DNA of 64,000 nt from Candidatus Rokuibacteriota bacterium. GTDB lineage: Bacteria; Methylomirabilota; Methylomirabilia; Rokubacteriales; CSP1-6. Location: contig QHSL01000059.1 of the NCBI GenBank assembly GCA_003220435.1, positions 96,077 through 160,076 of the forward strand, read 5' to 3'. Positions 26,101 through 34,169 of the stretch are shown one piece after another. Made by a program: the position numbers and the translations under genes. The notes beneath the pieces are model-generated. The model did not search any database. It saw only the letters and a program-made list of their open reading frames with translations, and had not been told where the DNA came from. Every line of letters begins with the position of its first letter. The stretch's first letter is position 1.

Positions 26101-26632
26101 CCAGGCCGGCTTTGACCATCAGCGGATAGCCGATGCCCGCCGCGAGATCGGCGACTTGGGCGGCGTCACGCGGTAGCTGTCCGGTCGCGCGCAGGACGGG
26201 CAGCCCGGCCCCGAGCGCCAGGGCCCGCGCCGCGACCTTGTCGCCGAGCGTGCTCAAGATCTCGGGCGAGGGACCGACGAACACGAGATCGGCCCGCGCG
26301 CACGCCGCCGCGAGCTCGGAGCGCCCGGCGAGGAACCCGTAGCCCGGATGAACGGCGTCCACGCTCGCCCGGCGCGCCACGCGAACGATGTCGTCCGCGT
26401 CCCGGTAGGCCTCGACGGGGGCGCGACCGGCTCCCACCAGGTAGCTCTCATCGGCGGCGAAGCGGTGAAGCGAACCGCGATCCTCGTGTGAGTAGAGCGC
26501 GACCGTCCGGAGATCCAGCTCCTGGGCCGCGCGCACGACGCGGACGGCGACCTCGCCGCGGTCGGCGACGAGCAGACTACCGATCCTCCGGGGCCGTATG
26601 GGTCCGTTGGTGCCGGACGCGGGATCTCGCAC
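23153..26632 (-). CDS. pyc: Pyruvate carboxylase
   Basis: At 1159 residues this has the full length and order of single-chain pyruvate carboxylase: biotin carboxylase (about 15-460, with GLGGGGRGIRVV glycine loop and EVNPRLQVEHTVSE), carboxyltransferase of the HMGL-like type (about 540-810, starting LLTDTTVRDAQQS, with the lysine region around GIKDMAGV), the connecting domain, and a C-terminal biotinyl domain with Lys1125 in EAMKMET. It converts pyruvate and bicarbonate to oxaloacetate with ATP, an anaplerotic reaction. It begins with GTG 7 bases after the TauE/SafE stop and so is likely co-transcribed with it. It is convergent with the kinase gene (25-base gap). Confidence 0.95.
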   Translation of the reverse strand: MRDPASGTNGPIRPRRIGSLLVADRGEVAVRVVRAAQELDLRTVALYSHEDRGSLHRFAADESYLVGAGRAPVEAYRDADDIVRVARRASVDAVHPGYGFLAGRSELAAACARADLVFVGPSPEILSTLGDKVAARALALGAGLPVLRATGQLPRDAAQVADLAAGIGYPLMVKAGLGGGGRGIRVVQSARELPALVEAARREAGAVFGSDEVYLEKLVSRARHIEVQILGDLYGNLVHLFERDCSVQRRHQKIVERAPAPLLTDGQRRELCEAALALARAARYTHAGTVEFLLDVDTRAFYFIEVNPRLQVEHTVSEEVTGIDIVKAQLRIAAGARIGDLDSGVPLQKAITLSGHALQCRVTTEDPARGFAPAHGRLTACRTPAGFGVRVDAGSVATGAVVTPFYDSLLMKVIVRGDSPAEAMRRMARALRESRIEGIPSNLSFLERVIAHPVFAAGECTTRFVEDTPELVYAPPPRDVAAGLLRFLGGVIVNGNPGLQGRARPETLPSAAAPLPAGMDGPIPPGSRDRLRELGPDRFVAEMRRDRRVLLTDTTVRDAQQSLLATRMRTRDILAIAPAYARLAPQLFSLECWGGATFDVMLRFLREDPWERVARLREAVPNIILQTMVRASNAVGYTSYPDNVVQHFIAQAAQTGIDLFRVFDSMNGVDNMRLAIDAVRQSGALCEAAICYTGDLFDPARPKWNLRYYVDLARQLEKAGAQILGIKDMAGVCRPRAARALVAALRNEVRLPIHFDTHDTSGIAAASVLAAVDAGADAVYGAVDAMSGLTSQPNLSALAATLTGTAQDPGLSLEVLQALSRYWEVVRRGYAPFEADMRAGAADAYRHEMPGPQYTNLREQARGLGLEDRWDEICRRYAEVNMMFGDLVKITPTSTAVADMALYMVANDLGADDVLAPSRDLGFPKSVVALFRGEFGHPPEGFPAALQRKVLKGEAPIYGRPAALLPSVDLAAERRRLEATLGRPVSERDVSSSLLFPALFRDYAQHREVFGDVSALPTPAFFYGLAEGEEIEVEVAPGKKHVIALLARTSVDADGFVTLYFALDGRLQMMRVAAATSPPATRTQTQDGNPAHVGAALAGTVVAVAVRPGQRVARGETLLAIEAMKMETRIVAERDATIAEVYVKPGDAVSPRDLLLVLS

Positions 26633-26639
26633 CGTCGTG

Positions 26640-27437
26640 CTACGCCAGCGCCACCAGCATCTTCAGACCGAGCGCCCCGATGACAATGGCGAAGATCCGC
26701 TTGAGCGAGCGCTCAGAGGTGCGATGCGCGAGCCGCGCGCCGATGGGAGCCAGCACGATGGAGCCCACCGTGAATCCGATCAGCGCGGGCACGTAGATGT
26801 AGCCCACGCTCTGCGCCGGGAGCCCGGCGGCCTGCCATCCGTTCACGAGGTAGCCGATCGACCCGACCACGGCGATCGGGAAGCCCACCGCCGACGCCGT
26901 GCCGATCGCGGTGTGGAAGGGCACGTTGCAGAAGACCAGGAACGGGATCGTCAGCGTCGCGCCACCCATGGCCGCGAGCGCCGAGCACACGCCGATCACG
27001 GTGCCGGCGGCGAAGATGCCCATCGGCCCCGGCAGCTGACGCGTCGGCTTCGGCTTCCAGCTGAACAGCATGCTCGAGGCCATATAGAGGACGAACGCCG
27101 TGAAGATCACCGCCAGCGGAAAGGTCGGGATGTGTCGGGCCAGCACGGTCCCGAGGCCGGTCCCCACGACGATCCCCGGGAGCAGCCGCCGCAAGACGCT
27201 CCAGCTGACCGCCCCGTGCCGGTGATGGGCGCGCACGCTCGAGATCGACGTGAAGATCACGGTCGCCATCGCGGTGCCGAGCGCGACGTGCAGCATGTGC
27301 TCGCGCGGAAAGCCCTGGGCCGCGAACGCCATCGTCGTCAGGGGCACCTGGATGCCCCCGCCGCCCATGCCGAGCATCCCGGCAAGGAAGCCGATGAAGG
27401 CGCCGATTGCCACGTAGACGAGCAGCCACTGGTCCAT
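26640..27437 (-). CDS. TauE/SafE-family permease
   Basis: The 265-residue protein has about eight hydrophobic segments and the twin glycine-rich signature of the sulfite exporter TauE/SafE family (IGFLAGMLGMGGGGIQVPL near the start and ALAAMGGATLTIPFLVFC in the second half). The family moves anions such as sulfite and sulfonate breakdown products. I place the start at the ATG 27437, preceded by GGGGGAGGAG. A TTG further upstream (27494) is in frame but lacks a ribosome site. The next gene, pyruvate carboxylase, starts 7 bases after its stop. Confidence 0.9.
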   Translation of the reverse strand: MDQWLLVYVAIGAFIGFLAGMLGMGGGGIQVPLTTMAFAAQGFPREHMLHVALGTAMATVIFTSISSVRAHHRHGAVSWSVLRRLLPGIVVGTGLGTVLARHIPTFPLAVIFTAFVLYMASSMLFSWKPKPTRQLPGPMGIFAAGTVIGVCSALAAMGGATLTIPFLVFCNVPFHTAIGTASAVGFPIAVVGSIGYLVNGWQAAGLPAQSVGYIYVPALIGFTVGSIVLAPIGARLAHRTSERSLKRIFAIVIGALGLKMLVALA

Positions 27438-27573
27438 CCACTCCTCCCCCTCGGCGGGCAGGCCGAACTTCCTCCAGTCGAGAGGCGGAATCAATGTCCG
27501 TGGCTGCTGAATCCGTGTCCCGGTCTGTGGGCGAGCGAGCTGCCGATGCCCGGGAGGAGCGAGGGCCCAGCCG

Positions 27574-28761
27574 TCAGCTGGCCGATCGGCGGTACGCTCT
27601 CGGCGGCCTTCCCGTGATCCGCTGGAACACGTGGGCCAGGTGCGAGGTGTCGGCGAACCCCAGACGCTCGGCGACGGTTTCGAGCTTCTCGTCGGTGTGC
27701 GCCAGGAGATCCTGGGCGACCGCCACGCGCACGCGGGTGAGATAGTCGCGCACGCTCATGCCGATCTCGGAGCGAAAGAGATGCGCGAGGTGGCTGCTGG
27801 AGATGTCGATGATCTCGGCGATGCCCTCGACCGTCAGCTCCTCGGCGAAGTGATGGCCGAGGTAGTCCACGGTGCGACCGACGGCTTCGCCGAGCTGAGG
27901 CCAGGCGCCGCTCGCGCCGCCGCCTGACGGCAGGACGGCGCCGATCTGTCGCACCAGGTCGCTGGAGCTGACCGGCGGCCGCAGCACACCGCGGATGTTC
28001 AGCGCCTCCCAGACCGGCGGGTCGCCGAGATACGCGTCGTCGCTCACGACGAGCACCGGGCAGGCGGGCGATTGCGCGTTCAGCGCGCCGAGGAAGCGCG
28101 CGGCTTCGTCCGCCGCGCTGCCCACGTTGAGGACCACGCAGGTCGGCCGGAACCTGAGCACGCGGTTGAGCCCGTCGACGAGGGTGGCCGTCGTTTCCAC
28201 GCTGGCCACGCGCTCCAGCGCGACCGCGAGGGTGGCGCGCCACCCGAGCGGACCGCCCACCACGAGAAGGCGCTGCGTGCGGGGTTGCTGGGCTTCGTGC
28301 TCGGATCGGTCACGGTTCGCCGGGGCTCCGGATCGGCCGGTGCGCTCCTCGAGTACCCGGCGGACCGTGGCGAGCAGCTCCTCGTGCCGGAACGGCTTCG
28401 TCAGGTAGTCCGACGCCCCGAGCTTCATGGCCGCGACCGTCGTCCGCACGGTCTTCACCGCAGTCATCATGATGACCGGGAGATTCGGTGCGACCGCCTT
28501 GATCTCCTGCAGGACCTCGAGCCCGTCGACGTCGGGCATGAGGATGTCGAGGACCACGAGATCGACGGTTTGGGACAGCAGCAGATTGAGCGCCGTCCGT
28601 CCGTGAGCCGCCTCGATCACGGCGTATTCCTCGTCGAGGACGACGTGAAGGGCGTCACGAATCCCGGCGTCGTCGTCGACGACGAGCACGACGGCGCGTT
28701 CGCGGGGCAACGTCGCGTCGCCCGGAGCCTGGGATGGAAGCGTGCCGGGGGAGCGTCGCAC
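27574..28761 (-). CDS. Response regulator: REC, pseudo-receiver and AraC-type HTH
   Basis: The 395-residue protein has a canonical receiver (about 22-140: VVLVVDDDAGIRD, phospho-Asp in VVLDILMPDVDG, Thr in IMMTAVKT, Lys in YLTKPF). A second receiver-like domain (about 163-275) starts RLLVVGGPLGW but lacks the acidic pocket and has Asn at the phospho position (CVVLNVGS). A C-terminal AraC-type DNA-binding domain (about 295-390, IDISSSHLAHLFRSEIG and GFADTSHLAHVFQR) follows. The start is GTG. It is divergent from the binding-protein/ABC/SCO operon across 164 bases, so it may regulate that operon. No kinase is adjacent; the hybrid kinase at 20 kb is a possible partner. Confidence 0.9.
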   Translation of the reverse strand: MRRSPGTLPSQAPGDATLPRERAVVLVVDDDAGIRDALHVVLDEEYAVIEAAHGRTALNLLLSQTVDLVVLDILMPDVDGLEVLQEIKAVAPNLPVIMMTAVKTVRTTVAAMKLGASDYLTKPFRHEELLATVRRVLEERTGRSGAPANRDRSEHEAQQPRTQRLLVVGGPLGWRATLAVALERVASVETTATLVDGLNRVLRFRPTCVVLNVGSAADEAARFLGALNAQSPACPVLVVSDDAYLGDPPVWEALNIRGVLRPPVSSSDLVRQIGAVLPSGGGASGAWPQLGEAVGRTVDYLGHHFAEELTVEGIAEIIDISSSHLAHLFRSEIGMSVRDYLTRVRVAVAQDLLAHTDEKLETVAERLGFADTSHLAHVFQRITGRPPRAYRRSAS

Positions 28762-28925
28762 GCACCGAGCCTGCCACAGAGGGCCGCAGTCTCATACAGA
28801 AATTCGGCAGTCCTGAACATTGACTGCCTCACGGCGGTCCCCGACTGTGTGCGCACCCGATGCACGATTAACGGGAGGGGTATCCCTCGCCCAGCGGCCG
28901 GCGTCCGGCGAAGGGAGAAAACGCT

Positions 28926-30350
28926 GTGAGGCTCGCGACAACGGTTCTCGCCGGGGCCATGCTTGCGCTCGTGCCTGCGCCCGCGGCAACGCAAGAGACG
29001 ATCCGGATTGGGATCGGCCACCAGAGCATGTGCACGGACACCTATTCGGGCGGGATCACCGTCAAGCAGCTCGGCCTGCTCGAGAAGCATCTACCGCGGG
29101 TGGGAAAGTACGCGGGCGCGAAGTACGACATCGTGTGGGAGGACTATACCTCGGGCCCGCCGATCACCAACCAGATGCTGGCCGGCAAGCTCGACATCGG
29201 GGTGATGGGCGACTATCCGCTGCTGGTGAACATCGCCCGCTTCCAGGAGATGCAGAGCATCCGCTCGGTGATCGTGTCGATGACCGGGTACAACTTACAC
29301 GGGTCCGGCAACTCGATCGTGGTGCCGGCGGATGCGGCCATCTATCGGTTCGAGGATCTCAAGGGCAAGCGGATCTCGGTGCCCTTCGGCTCCGCCGCCC
29401 ACGGGATGGTCCTCAAGGCGCTGGTCGACCGCGGCCTGAGCATGGACTTCTTCAATCTGATCAACCAGAGCCCGCCGGTGGGTGCCACCAGCATTCAGGA
29501 GAAGAAGATCGACGCCCACGCCGACTTCTGTCCGTGGGGCGAGCTGATGGAGTTCAAGGGGTTCGCGCGGAAGATCTTCGACGGCAGCCGGGCCGGCGTG
29601 GCCTATCTGCACGGCCCGGTGGTGCGCAAGGACTTCCTCGACAAGCACCCGGAGATCGTCGTCGCCTACCTCAAGGCGGTCGTGGAGGCCAACGACTGGA
29701 TCACCAGGCACCCGGAGGGGGCGACCACGAGGCAGGAGCAGTGGACGTCGATCCCCAAGGAGGTGCTCTATCTCTACTTCGGGCGCGGCGGCTTCCTGAC
29801 CCTCGACGCCACCATCAAGCCCAAGTGGGTGGAGGTGCTCAAGTACGACGCGACCGTGCTCCAGAAGATGGGGATCATCAAGCAGGTGGACGTCGAGGGT
29901 GTCGTCGACGACCGCTTCGTGAGGCAGGCGTACCGGGAGCTCAGGCGCGACTACGCGAAGGAGCAACGGGTGATGGTGGCGGGCACCTCGCCCATGGAGG
30001 GCAAGGACGCGGCTACCGGGGCGCCGATCAAGGATCCGCGCGCCGCGGGCGAGCTGTGGCCGAAGGGTGAGCCCATCAAGCCCTACGCCGCGCTGGCGAC
30101 GCTGATGGCCGCGCTCCGGGAGGCGGATCAGACGGGCCGCGCGGTCAACGCCGCCTACGTCTTCGACTATCCGACCGGGCTGAAGCTCTTCGCGCACCGG
30201 GCCTTCTATGTCGCGGGCGGCAGCGGCCGGGCCGTCAGCGCCTCACTGGTCGCCTTCGCCTGGAAGGAAGAGGCGGAGGCGTTCGCCGGCAAGTACGGCG
30301 GCACGGTCCTCTCGCTCGAGGACGCCAAGAAGCTCGGGGCCGCGAAGTAG
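28926..30350 (+). CDS. ABC substrate-binding protein fused to NosL-like C-terminal domain
   Basis: This 474-residue exported protein starts with GTG after GAAGGGAGAAAA. The signal peptide (TTVLAGAMLALVPAPAATQ) precedes a SsuA/TauA/NrtA-type binding domain (about 22-330) with GHQSMCTDTYSGG, MLAGKLDIGVMGDYPLL and DAHADFCPWGE. The last about 70 residues (NAAYVFDYPTGLKLFAHRAF, then YVAGGSG and FAGKYGGTVLSLEDA) align by eye with the C-terminal half of NosL, the copper-binding accessory protein of nitrous-oxide reductase. His, Met and Cys near the start of the mature protein could also bind metal. It heads a five-gene overlapping operon ending in a SCO/SenC gene. Metal or metal-complex uptake is inferred; an anion ligand is the alternative. 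Confidence 0.8.
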   Translation: MRLATTVLAGAMLALVPAPAATQETIRIGIGHQSMCTDTYSGGITVKQLGLLEKHLPRVGKYAGAKYDIVWEDYTSGPPITNQMLAGKLDIGVMGDYPLLVNIARFQEMQSIRSVIVSMTGYNLHGSGNSIVVPADAAIYRFEDLKGKRISVPFGSAAHGMVLKALVDRGLSMDFFNLINQSPPVGATSIQEKKIDAHADFCPWGELMEFKGFARKIFDGSRAGVAYLHGPVVRKDFLDKHPEIVVAYLKAVVEANDWITRHPEGATTRQEQWTSIPKEVLYLYFGRGGFLTLDATIKPKWVEVLKYDATVLQKMGIIKQVDVEGVVDDRFVRQAYRELRRDYAKEQRVMVAGTSPMEGKDAATGAPIKDPRAAGELWPKGEPIKPYAALATLMAALREADQTGRAVNAAYVFDYPTGLKLFAHRAFYVAGGSGRAVSASLVAFAWKEEAEAFAGKYGGTVLSLEDAKKLGAAK

Positions 30351-31214
30351 ATGGGCGCGGTTCCGGAAGCGGGCACGGCACCTCTCGTGAGCACCGCGGT
30401 CGTGCCGGCCGACGCGCCCGCGCTCCCGCAGTTCGTGCGTTGGGGGCGACCCGTCCGCCGCGTCCTGTCCATCGGGCTCTTCTTCGTGATCTGGCATCTG
30501 TTGACGAAGTGGGACGTCGACCTCTACGTGCGCTTCCAGAACATCCCCGCCCCGTGGGAAGTTCTCGAAGAGGCAGTCGCGCTGCTTGCTGGTCGGGCCT
30601 TCTACGTGCACATCCTGGCGAGCCTCGAGCGCATCTGGCTGGGCTTCGCCATCGCCACCGTGCTCGGCGTCATGCTCGGGCTGCTCATCGGCTGGTTCCG
30701 GTTCGCCGAGGACACGCTGTTCCCACCCATCGAGCTGCTGCGCCCGATCCCGGCGGTGGCGTGGGTGCCGCTCAGCATCATGCTCTGGCCCACCGAGCGC
30801 TCCAGCATCGTGTTCATCACCACGCTCGGCGCGTTCTTCCCGATCGTGCTCAACACGGTTCACGGCGTCGAGGCCATCGATCGCCAGCTCGTGCGCGCCG
30901 CCACCAGCCTGGGCGCCGGCCGCGCGGCGATCTTCCGGGAGGTCGTGATCCCGGGCGCGCTACCGTCGATCGTGACCGGCCTCTCGGTGGGGATGGGGGT
31001 CTCGTGGATCTGCCTCATCTCGGCCGAGATGATCTCCGGCCAGTTCGGCGTGGGGTACTTCACGTGGCTCGCCTACGGGATCGTGAAGTACTCGCAGGTC
31101 GTGGTCGGCATGCTGACGATCGGGATCCTCGGGATGCTGTCGAGCGCGCTCATCCGGGTGATCGGCGCACGCTGCATGCCGTGGCTTCCTCGCCGCGTGA
31201 AGGACGAGGCGTGA
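30351..31214 (+). CDS. ABC transporter permease (SsuC/TauC/NrtB type)
   Basis: The 287-residue membrane protein has six predicted helices and the permease EAA loop (VRAATSLGAGRAAIFREVVIP) that docks on the ATPase. The family core LLRPIPAVAWVPLSI is present. The ATG follows immediately on the stop of the binding-protein gene, and its own stop overlaps the ATPase GTG by four bases, so coupling is tight. It forms the inner-membrane channel for the ligand of the NosL-fused binding protein. Confidence 0.92.
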   Translation: MGAVPEAGTAPLVSTAVVPADAPALPQFVRWGRPVRRVLSIGLFFVIWHLLTKWDVDLYVRFQNIPAPWEVLEEAVALLAGRAFYVHILASLERIWLGFAIATVLGVMLGLLIGWFRFAEDTLFPPIELLRPIPAVAWVPLSIMLWPTERSSIVFITTLGAFFPIVLNTVHGVEAIDRQLVRAATSLGAGRAAIFREVVIPGALPSIVTGLSVGMGVSWICLISAEMISGQFGVGYFTWLAYGIVKYSQVVVGMLTIGILGMLSSALIRVIGARCMPWLPRRVKDEA

Positions 31215-32014
31215 CCAACGGGGGCGCGACCGGCCGCATCGAGATCAACGACCTCGGCATCGCGTTCAGCCGCAACGGCTGGACGGTGGAGGCGGTGCGG
31301 CGGTTCACGCTGATGACGACGCCGGGCGAGTTCGTGGCGCTGCTCGGCCCCTCGGGCTGCGGCAAGACCACCCTGCTCAACGCGGTGGCGGGCTTCGTCA
31401 CGCCGACGGCCGGGCAGGTGGTGGTGGACGGTGAGGTCGTCGCCGCGCCCGGCGCCGATCGCGGCATGGTCTTCCAGCACCACTCGCTGTTCCCGTGGAA
31501 GACCGTCATCGGCAACGTCGAGTTCGGCCTCAAGATGCGTGGCGTGAGCAAGGTGGAGCGGACGGCGCAGGCCCGCGACTATCTGAACCTCGTCGGCCTC
31601 GCCGGCTTCGAGCGTGCGTATCCGGGCGAGCTCAGCGGCGGCATGCAGCAGCGGGTCGGCATCGCGCGCGTGCTCGTCAACCGGCCGCGGGTGATGCTGA
31701 TGGACGAGCCCTTCGGCGCCCTCGACGCCCAGACGCGGCTGACGATGCAAGAGCTGCTGCTCGGGGTCTGGCGCGAAGTGCGGACGACGATCATCTTCGT
31801 CACCCACGACATCGACGAGGCGCTCTTCCTCTCCGATCGGGTCGCGGTGATGACGGCCCGTCCCGGCCAGATCCGCGACCTGGTCACGGTGAAGCTCGAG
31901 CGGCCTCGCGCCGCGGCGGTCATCGCGACCCCCGAGTTCATGGCCCTCAAAGCGCGCGTCCTCGTCCAGGTGCGCGAGGAGAGCGCCCAGGCCCTGTCGG
32001 GCCCGCGCCCGTGA
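31211..32014 (+). CDS. ABC transporter ATPase (SsuB/TauB/NrtD type)
   Basis: The 267-residue protein has Walker A (GPSGCGKTT), Q-loop (MVFQHHSLFPW), the ABC signature as LSGGMQQR, Walker B (VMLMDEPFGALD) and the switch His (FVTHDIDEA). This is the importer subfamily that pairs with SsuC-like permeases. It begins with GTG overlapping the permease stop and ends overlapping the next membrane-protein gene, so it energises the system at 28.9-33.2 kb. Confidence 0.93.
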   Translation: MTNGGATGRIEINDLGIAFSRNGWTVEAVRRFTLMTTPGEFVALLGPSGCGKTTLLNAVAGFVTPTAGQVVVDGEVVAAPGADRGMVFQHHSLFPWKTVIGNVEFGLKMRGVSKVERTAQARDYLNLVGLAGFERAYPGELSGGMQQRVGIARVLVNRPRVMLMDEPFGALDAQTRLTMQELLLGVWREVRTTIIFVTHDIDEALFLSDRVAVMTARPGQIRDLVTVKLERPRAAAVIATPEFMALKARVLVQVREESAQALSGPRP

Positions 32015-32637
32015 GCGCGTTGCGCGCGCTGGCGCAACGCATCCGCGCGCGCTGGTGGACGATCGCGGTCGTGACGCTCGCGGTCTTTGCGGTCTATCAG
32101 GCCGTGATCCTCGTGATCCTCGTCGGCGGTCTCGGCGGCGCGCCCAACTACGTGCGGCGCCACGCGGCGTGGGAGAACGCGCGCCGCATCGTTCGGCTCA
32201 CGCCCTCGAGGCTCGACATGGCCGTGCTCGTCGCGCGCGAGCCGCTCGTCGAGTACGGGCGCCTCCATCCGCTCTTCGGCGTGGCCGTGTGGAGCTTCGA
32301 GCTGACGTGGTCGAGTCTCGTCTTCTTCGGCTCGTTCTCGGCGCTGGTGGGGGTCTATCTCGGGATCGGCGGACCGGCGGGGCGCTGGGGCACGATGAGC
32401 TCGCTGGGCGGCGCCGGCGCCGTCGGGCTCCTCGGCGCCAGCGTGTCGTCGCTCACGCACTGCGGGCTCGGCTCCTTCGGGGTGCTGCTGGCGGTCGCCG
32501 GCATCTCCGCCGACACGATCCGGTGGTTCGCGCGGCTCGAGCCCGTGCTGATTCCGGCGGGGTACGCGCTGATCGTGCTGGCGATCCTGACTCGCGCCCG
32601 CGGAGCCGTCCCGATGGCGGCGCCGGCCGCCGCGTGA
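32011..32637 (+). CDS. Unknown integral membrane protein in ABC/SCO operon
   Basis: The 208-residue protein is unrecognised. It has about five hydrophobic segments (WWTIAVVTLAVFAVYQAVIL, a middle pair around SLVFFGSFSALVGVYLGIGG, then AVGLLGASVSSLTHCGLGSF and a last helix). A single His-Cys pair (LTHCG) within a membrane segment is a possible metal or redox site. The GTG start overlaps the ATPase stop by four bases and the stop overlaps the SCO start by four bases. Its place between an ABC importer and a copper chaperone suggests a role in metal transfer across the membrane, but this is inference. Confidence 0.75.
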   Translation: MSALRALAQRIRARWWTIAVVTLAVFAVYQAVILVILVGGLGGAPNYVRRHAAWENARRIVRLTPSRLDMAVLVAREPLVEYGRLHPLFGVAVWSFELTWSSLVFFGSFSALVGVYLGIGGPAGRWGTMSSLGGAGAVGLLGASVSSLTHCGLGSFGVLLAVAGISADTIRWFARLEPVLIPAGYALIVLAILTRARGAVPMAAPAAA

Positions 32638-33173
32638 AGCGCCTCGCCGCCACCCTCGCCGTCCTCGTCCTCGGCGCCTGCGCCCGGGGGCCGGCCGAGA
32701 TGATGCCGCCCTTCGCGCTGGTCGATCAGTCCGGCGTGACGGTGAAGTCCGAGGGCCTGCAAGGGCGCGTGCTCGTGGTGAGCTTCGTGTTCACGACGTG
32801 CCGGGAGGCGTGTCCGCTGATCACGGCGCAGCTGGCACGCGTCCAGGCGCGGGCCCGGGCCGAGAAGCTCGGCGGGCGGGTCCAGTTCGTCTCGATCACG
32901 CTCGATCCCGTCACCGACACGCCCGAAACGCTGCGCCGCTACGCCGTCGCCCACGGCGTCGATCTCGCCAGCTGGCACTTCCTGACGGGCCCGCCGGATG
33001 ACGTGGCCCGCGTGATCCGGGCCTTCGGCCTCGCGACCGTCGCGGGCGATCGGATCGTCCACGGAAGTCTCGTGGTGCTGGTCGACGGCGAGGGCCGCAT
33101 CGCCGAGAAACGGACCGACCTCGAGCTGGATTCCGACCGGCTGCTGGCGTCGCTTCGCAAGCTCGTCGGCTGA
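32634..33173 (+). CDS. SCO1/SenC-family copper chaperone lipoprotein
   Basis: The 179-residue protein has a short lipoprotein signal with lipobox LGAC and a thioredoxin-like SCO domain. The copper ligands are present: CxxxC in FTTCREACP and the distal His in IVHGSLVVLVD, with family blocks FVSITLDPVTDTPE. SCO proteins deliver copper to the CuA site of cytochrome oxidase or nitrous-oxide reductase, or act as thiol reductases. The GTG start overlaps the preceding membrane-protein stop. Together with the NosL-like domain in the first gene of the operon it marks the cluster as copper-related. No oxidase genes are in the window. Confidence 0.9.
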   Translation: MKRLAATLAVLVLGACARGPAEMMPPFALVDQSGVTVKSEGLQGRVLVVSFVFTTCREACPLITAQLARVQARARAEKLGGRVQFVSITLDPVTDTPETLRRYAVAHGVDLASWHFLTGPPDDVARVIRAFGLATVAGDRIVHGSLVVLVDGEGRIAEKRTDLELDSDRLLASLRKLVG

Positions 33174-33189
33174 GCTACACTAGGCCGCC

Positions 33190-34143
33190 ATGCGCCTGGG
33201 CATCCTGATCCCCACCCGCGGAGCTGTGATGCAGTCGGCCCGCCGGCCCGCCGTCGACGAGTGCTGGGCGATGGCGCGGCACGCCGACCGGGCGGGCTAC
33301 GACGCCGTGTGGGTGGGCGACAGCATCGTGGCCAAGCCGCGCCTCGAGCCGCTGACGACGCTCGCCTATCTCGCCGGCATCACCGAGCGGGTGCGGCTGG
33401 GCACCGCGGTGCTGCTGCCGGCCCTGCGCCACCCGGTGGTGCTGGCCCACCAGATCAGCAACGTGGACCAGATCTCCCGCGGCCGCCTGGTGCTCGGGCT
33501 CGGCGTCGGCTGGAGCCTGCCCTCGGCCGAGCGCGAGTGGGCGGCCTGCGGCGCGGACCACAAGCGCCGCGTCCGCCGGCTGGAGGAGCACGTGAGGATC
33601 TGGCGGATGCTGTGGCGCGCCGAGCCCGCGAACTACCACGACGGCGACGTGGAGCTGACCGATCACACGGTCGGACCGCTGCCGTGGAGCCCGGAAGGCC
33701 CGCCGGTTCTGATCACTGCAGCGAACCGGGGCGAGATGCTCGACGCCCAGTTCGACCGGCTCGGACGTCTCGGCGACGGGATCATCACGACGTACGTGCA
33801 CGCCGAGGAGTGCCGGCTCGTGCGCGAGCGGGGAGAGGCGGCGCTGGCTCGTCACGGTCGCGCCCGTGGGAATTTTCCCGTGTGCGTGTACACGACGGTC
33901 CGGATGGAGGACGATCCGCGCACCGCGGAGCGGGTCACCGCGGAGTTCCTGGCCACTTACTACGGCGGTGGCGTGCACTCGCGCGGCACGATGGGCCTGG
34001 GCCCGGCAGAGGTGGTGACGGCGGCGCTCGAGCGCTACGAGGCGGCCGGCGTCAGCGACCTGTGCATCCGGTTCGTGGGCGACGACCAGCTCGCCCAGCT
34101 CGAGCGGTTCACCGCGGAGGTCTTGCCCGCGCTTCGCGGCTGA
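33190..34143 (+). CDS. LLM-class flavin/F420-dependent oxidoreductase
   Basis: The 317-residue protein begins MRLGILIPTRGAVMQS and shows the luciferase-like pattern: YDAVWVGDSIVAKPRLEPL, RVRLGTAVLLPALRHPVVLA and SRGRLVLGLGVGW. The C-terminal ALERYEAAGVSDLCIRF is common in F420-type members. It starts 16 bases after the SCO stop and could be the last gene of that transcript, though a functional link is not obvious. The alpha/beta hydrolase follows 26 bases later, so these two are more likely a catabolic pair. Confidence 0.88.
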   Translation: MRLGILIPTRGAVMQSARRPAVDECWAMARHADRAGYDAVWVGDSIVAKPRLEPLTTLAYLAGITERVRLGTAVLLPALRHPVVLAHQISNVDQISRGRLVLGLGVGWSLPSAEREWAACGADHKRRVRRLEEHVRIWRMLWRAEPANYHDGDVELTDHTVGPLPWSPEGPPVLITAANRGEMLDAQFDRLGRLGDGIITTYVHAEECRLVRERGEAALARHGRARGNFPVCVYTTVRMEDDPRTAERVTAEFLATYYGGGVHSRGTMGLGPAEVVTAALERYEAAGVSDLCIRFVGDDQLAQLERFTAEVLPALRG

Positions 34144-34169
34144 CGCTCATATCCAGGGGAGGAGCGATC

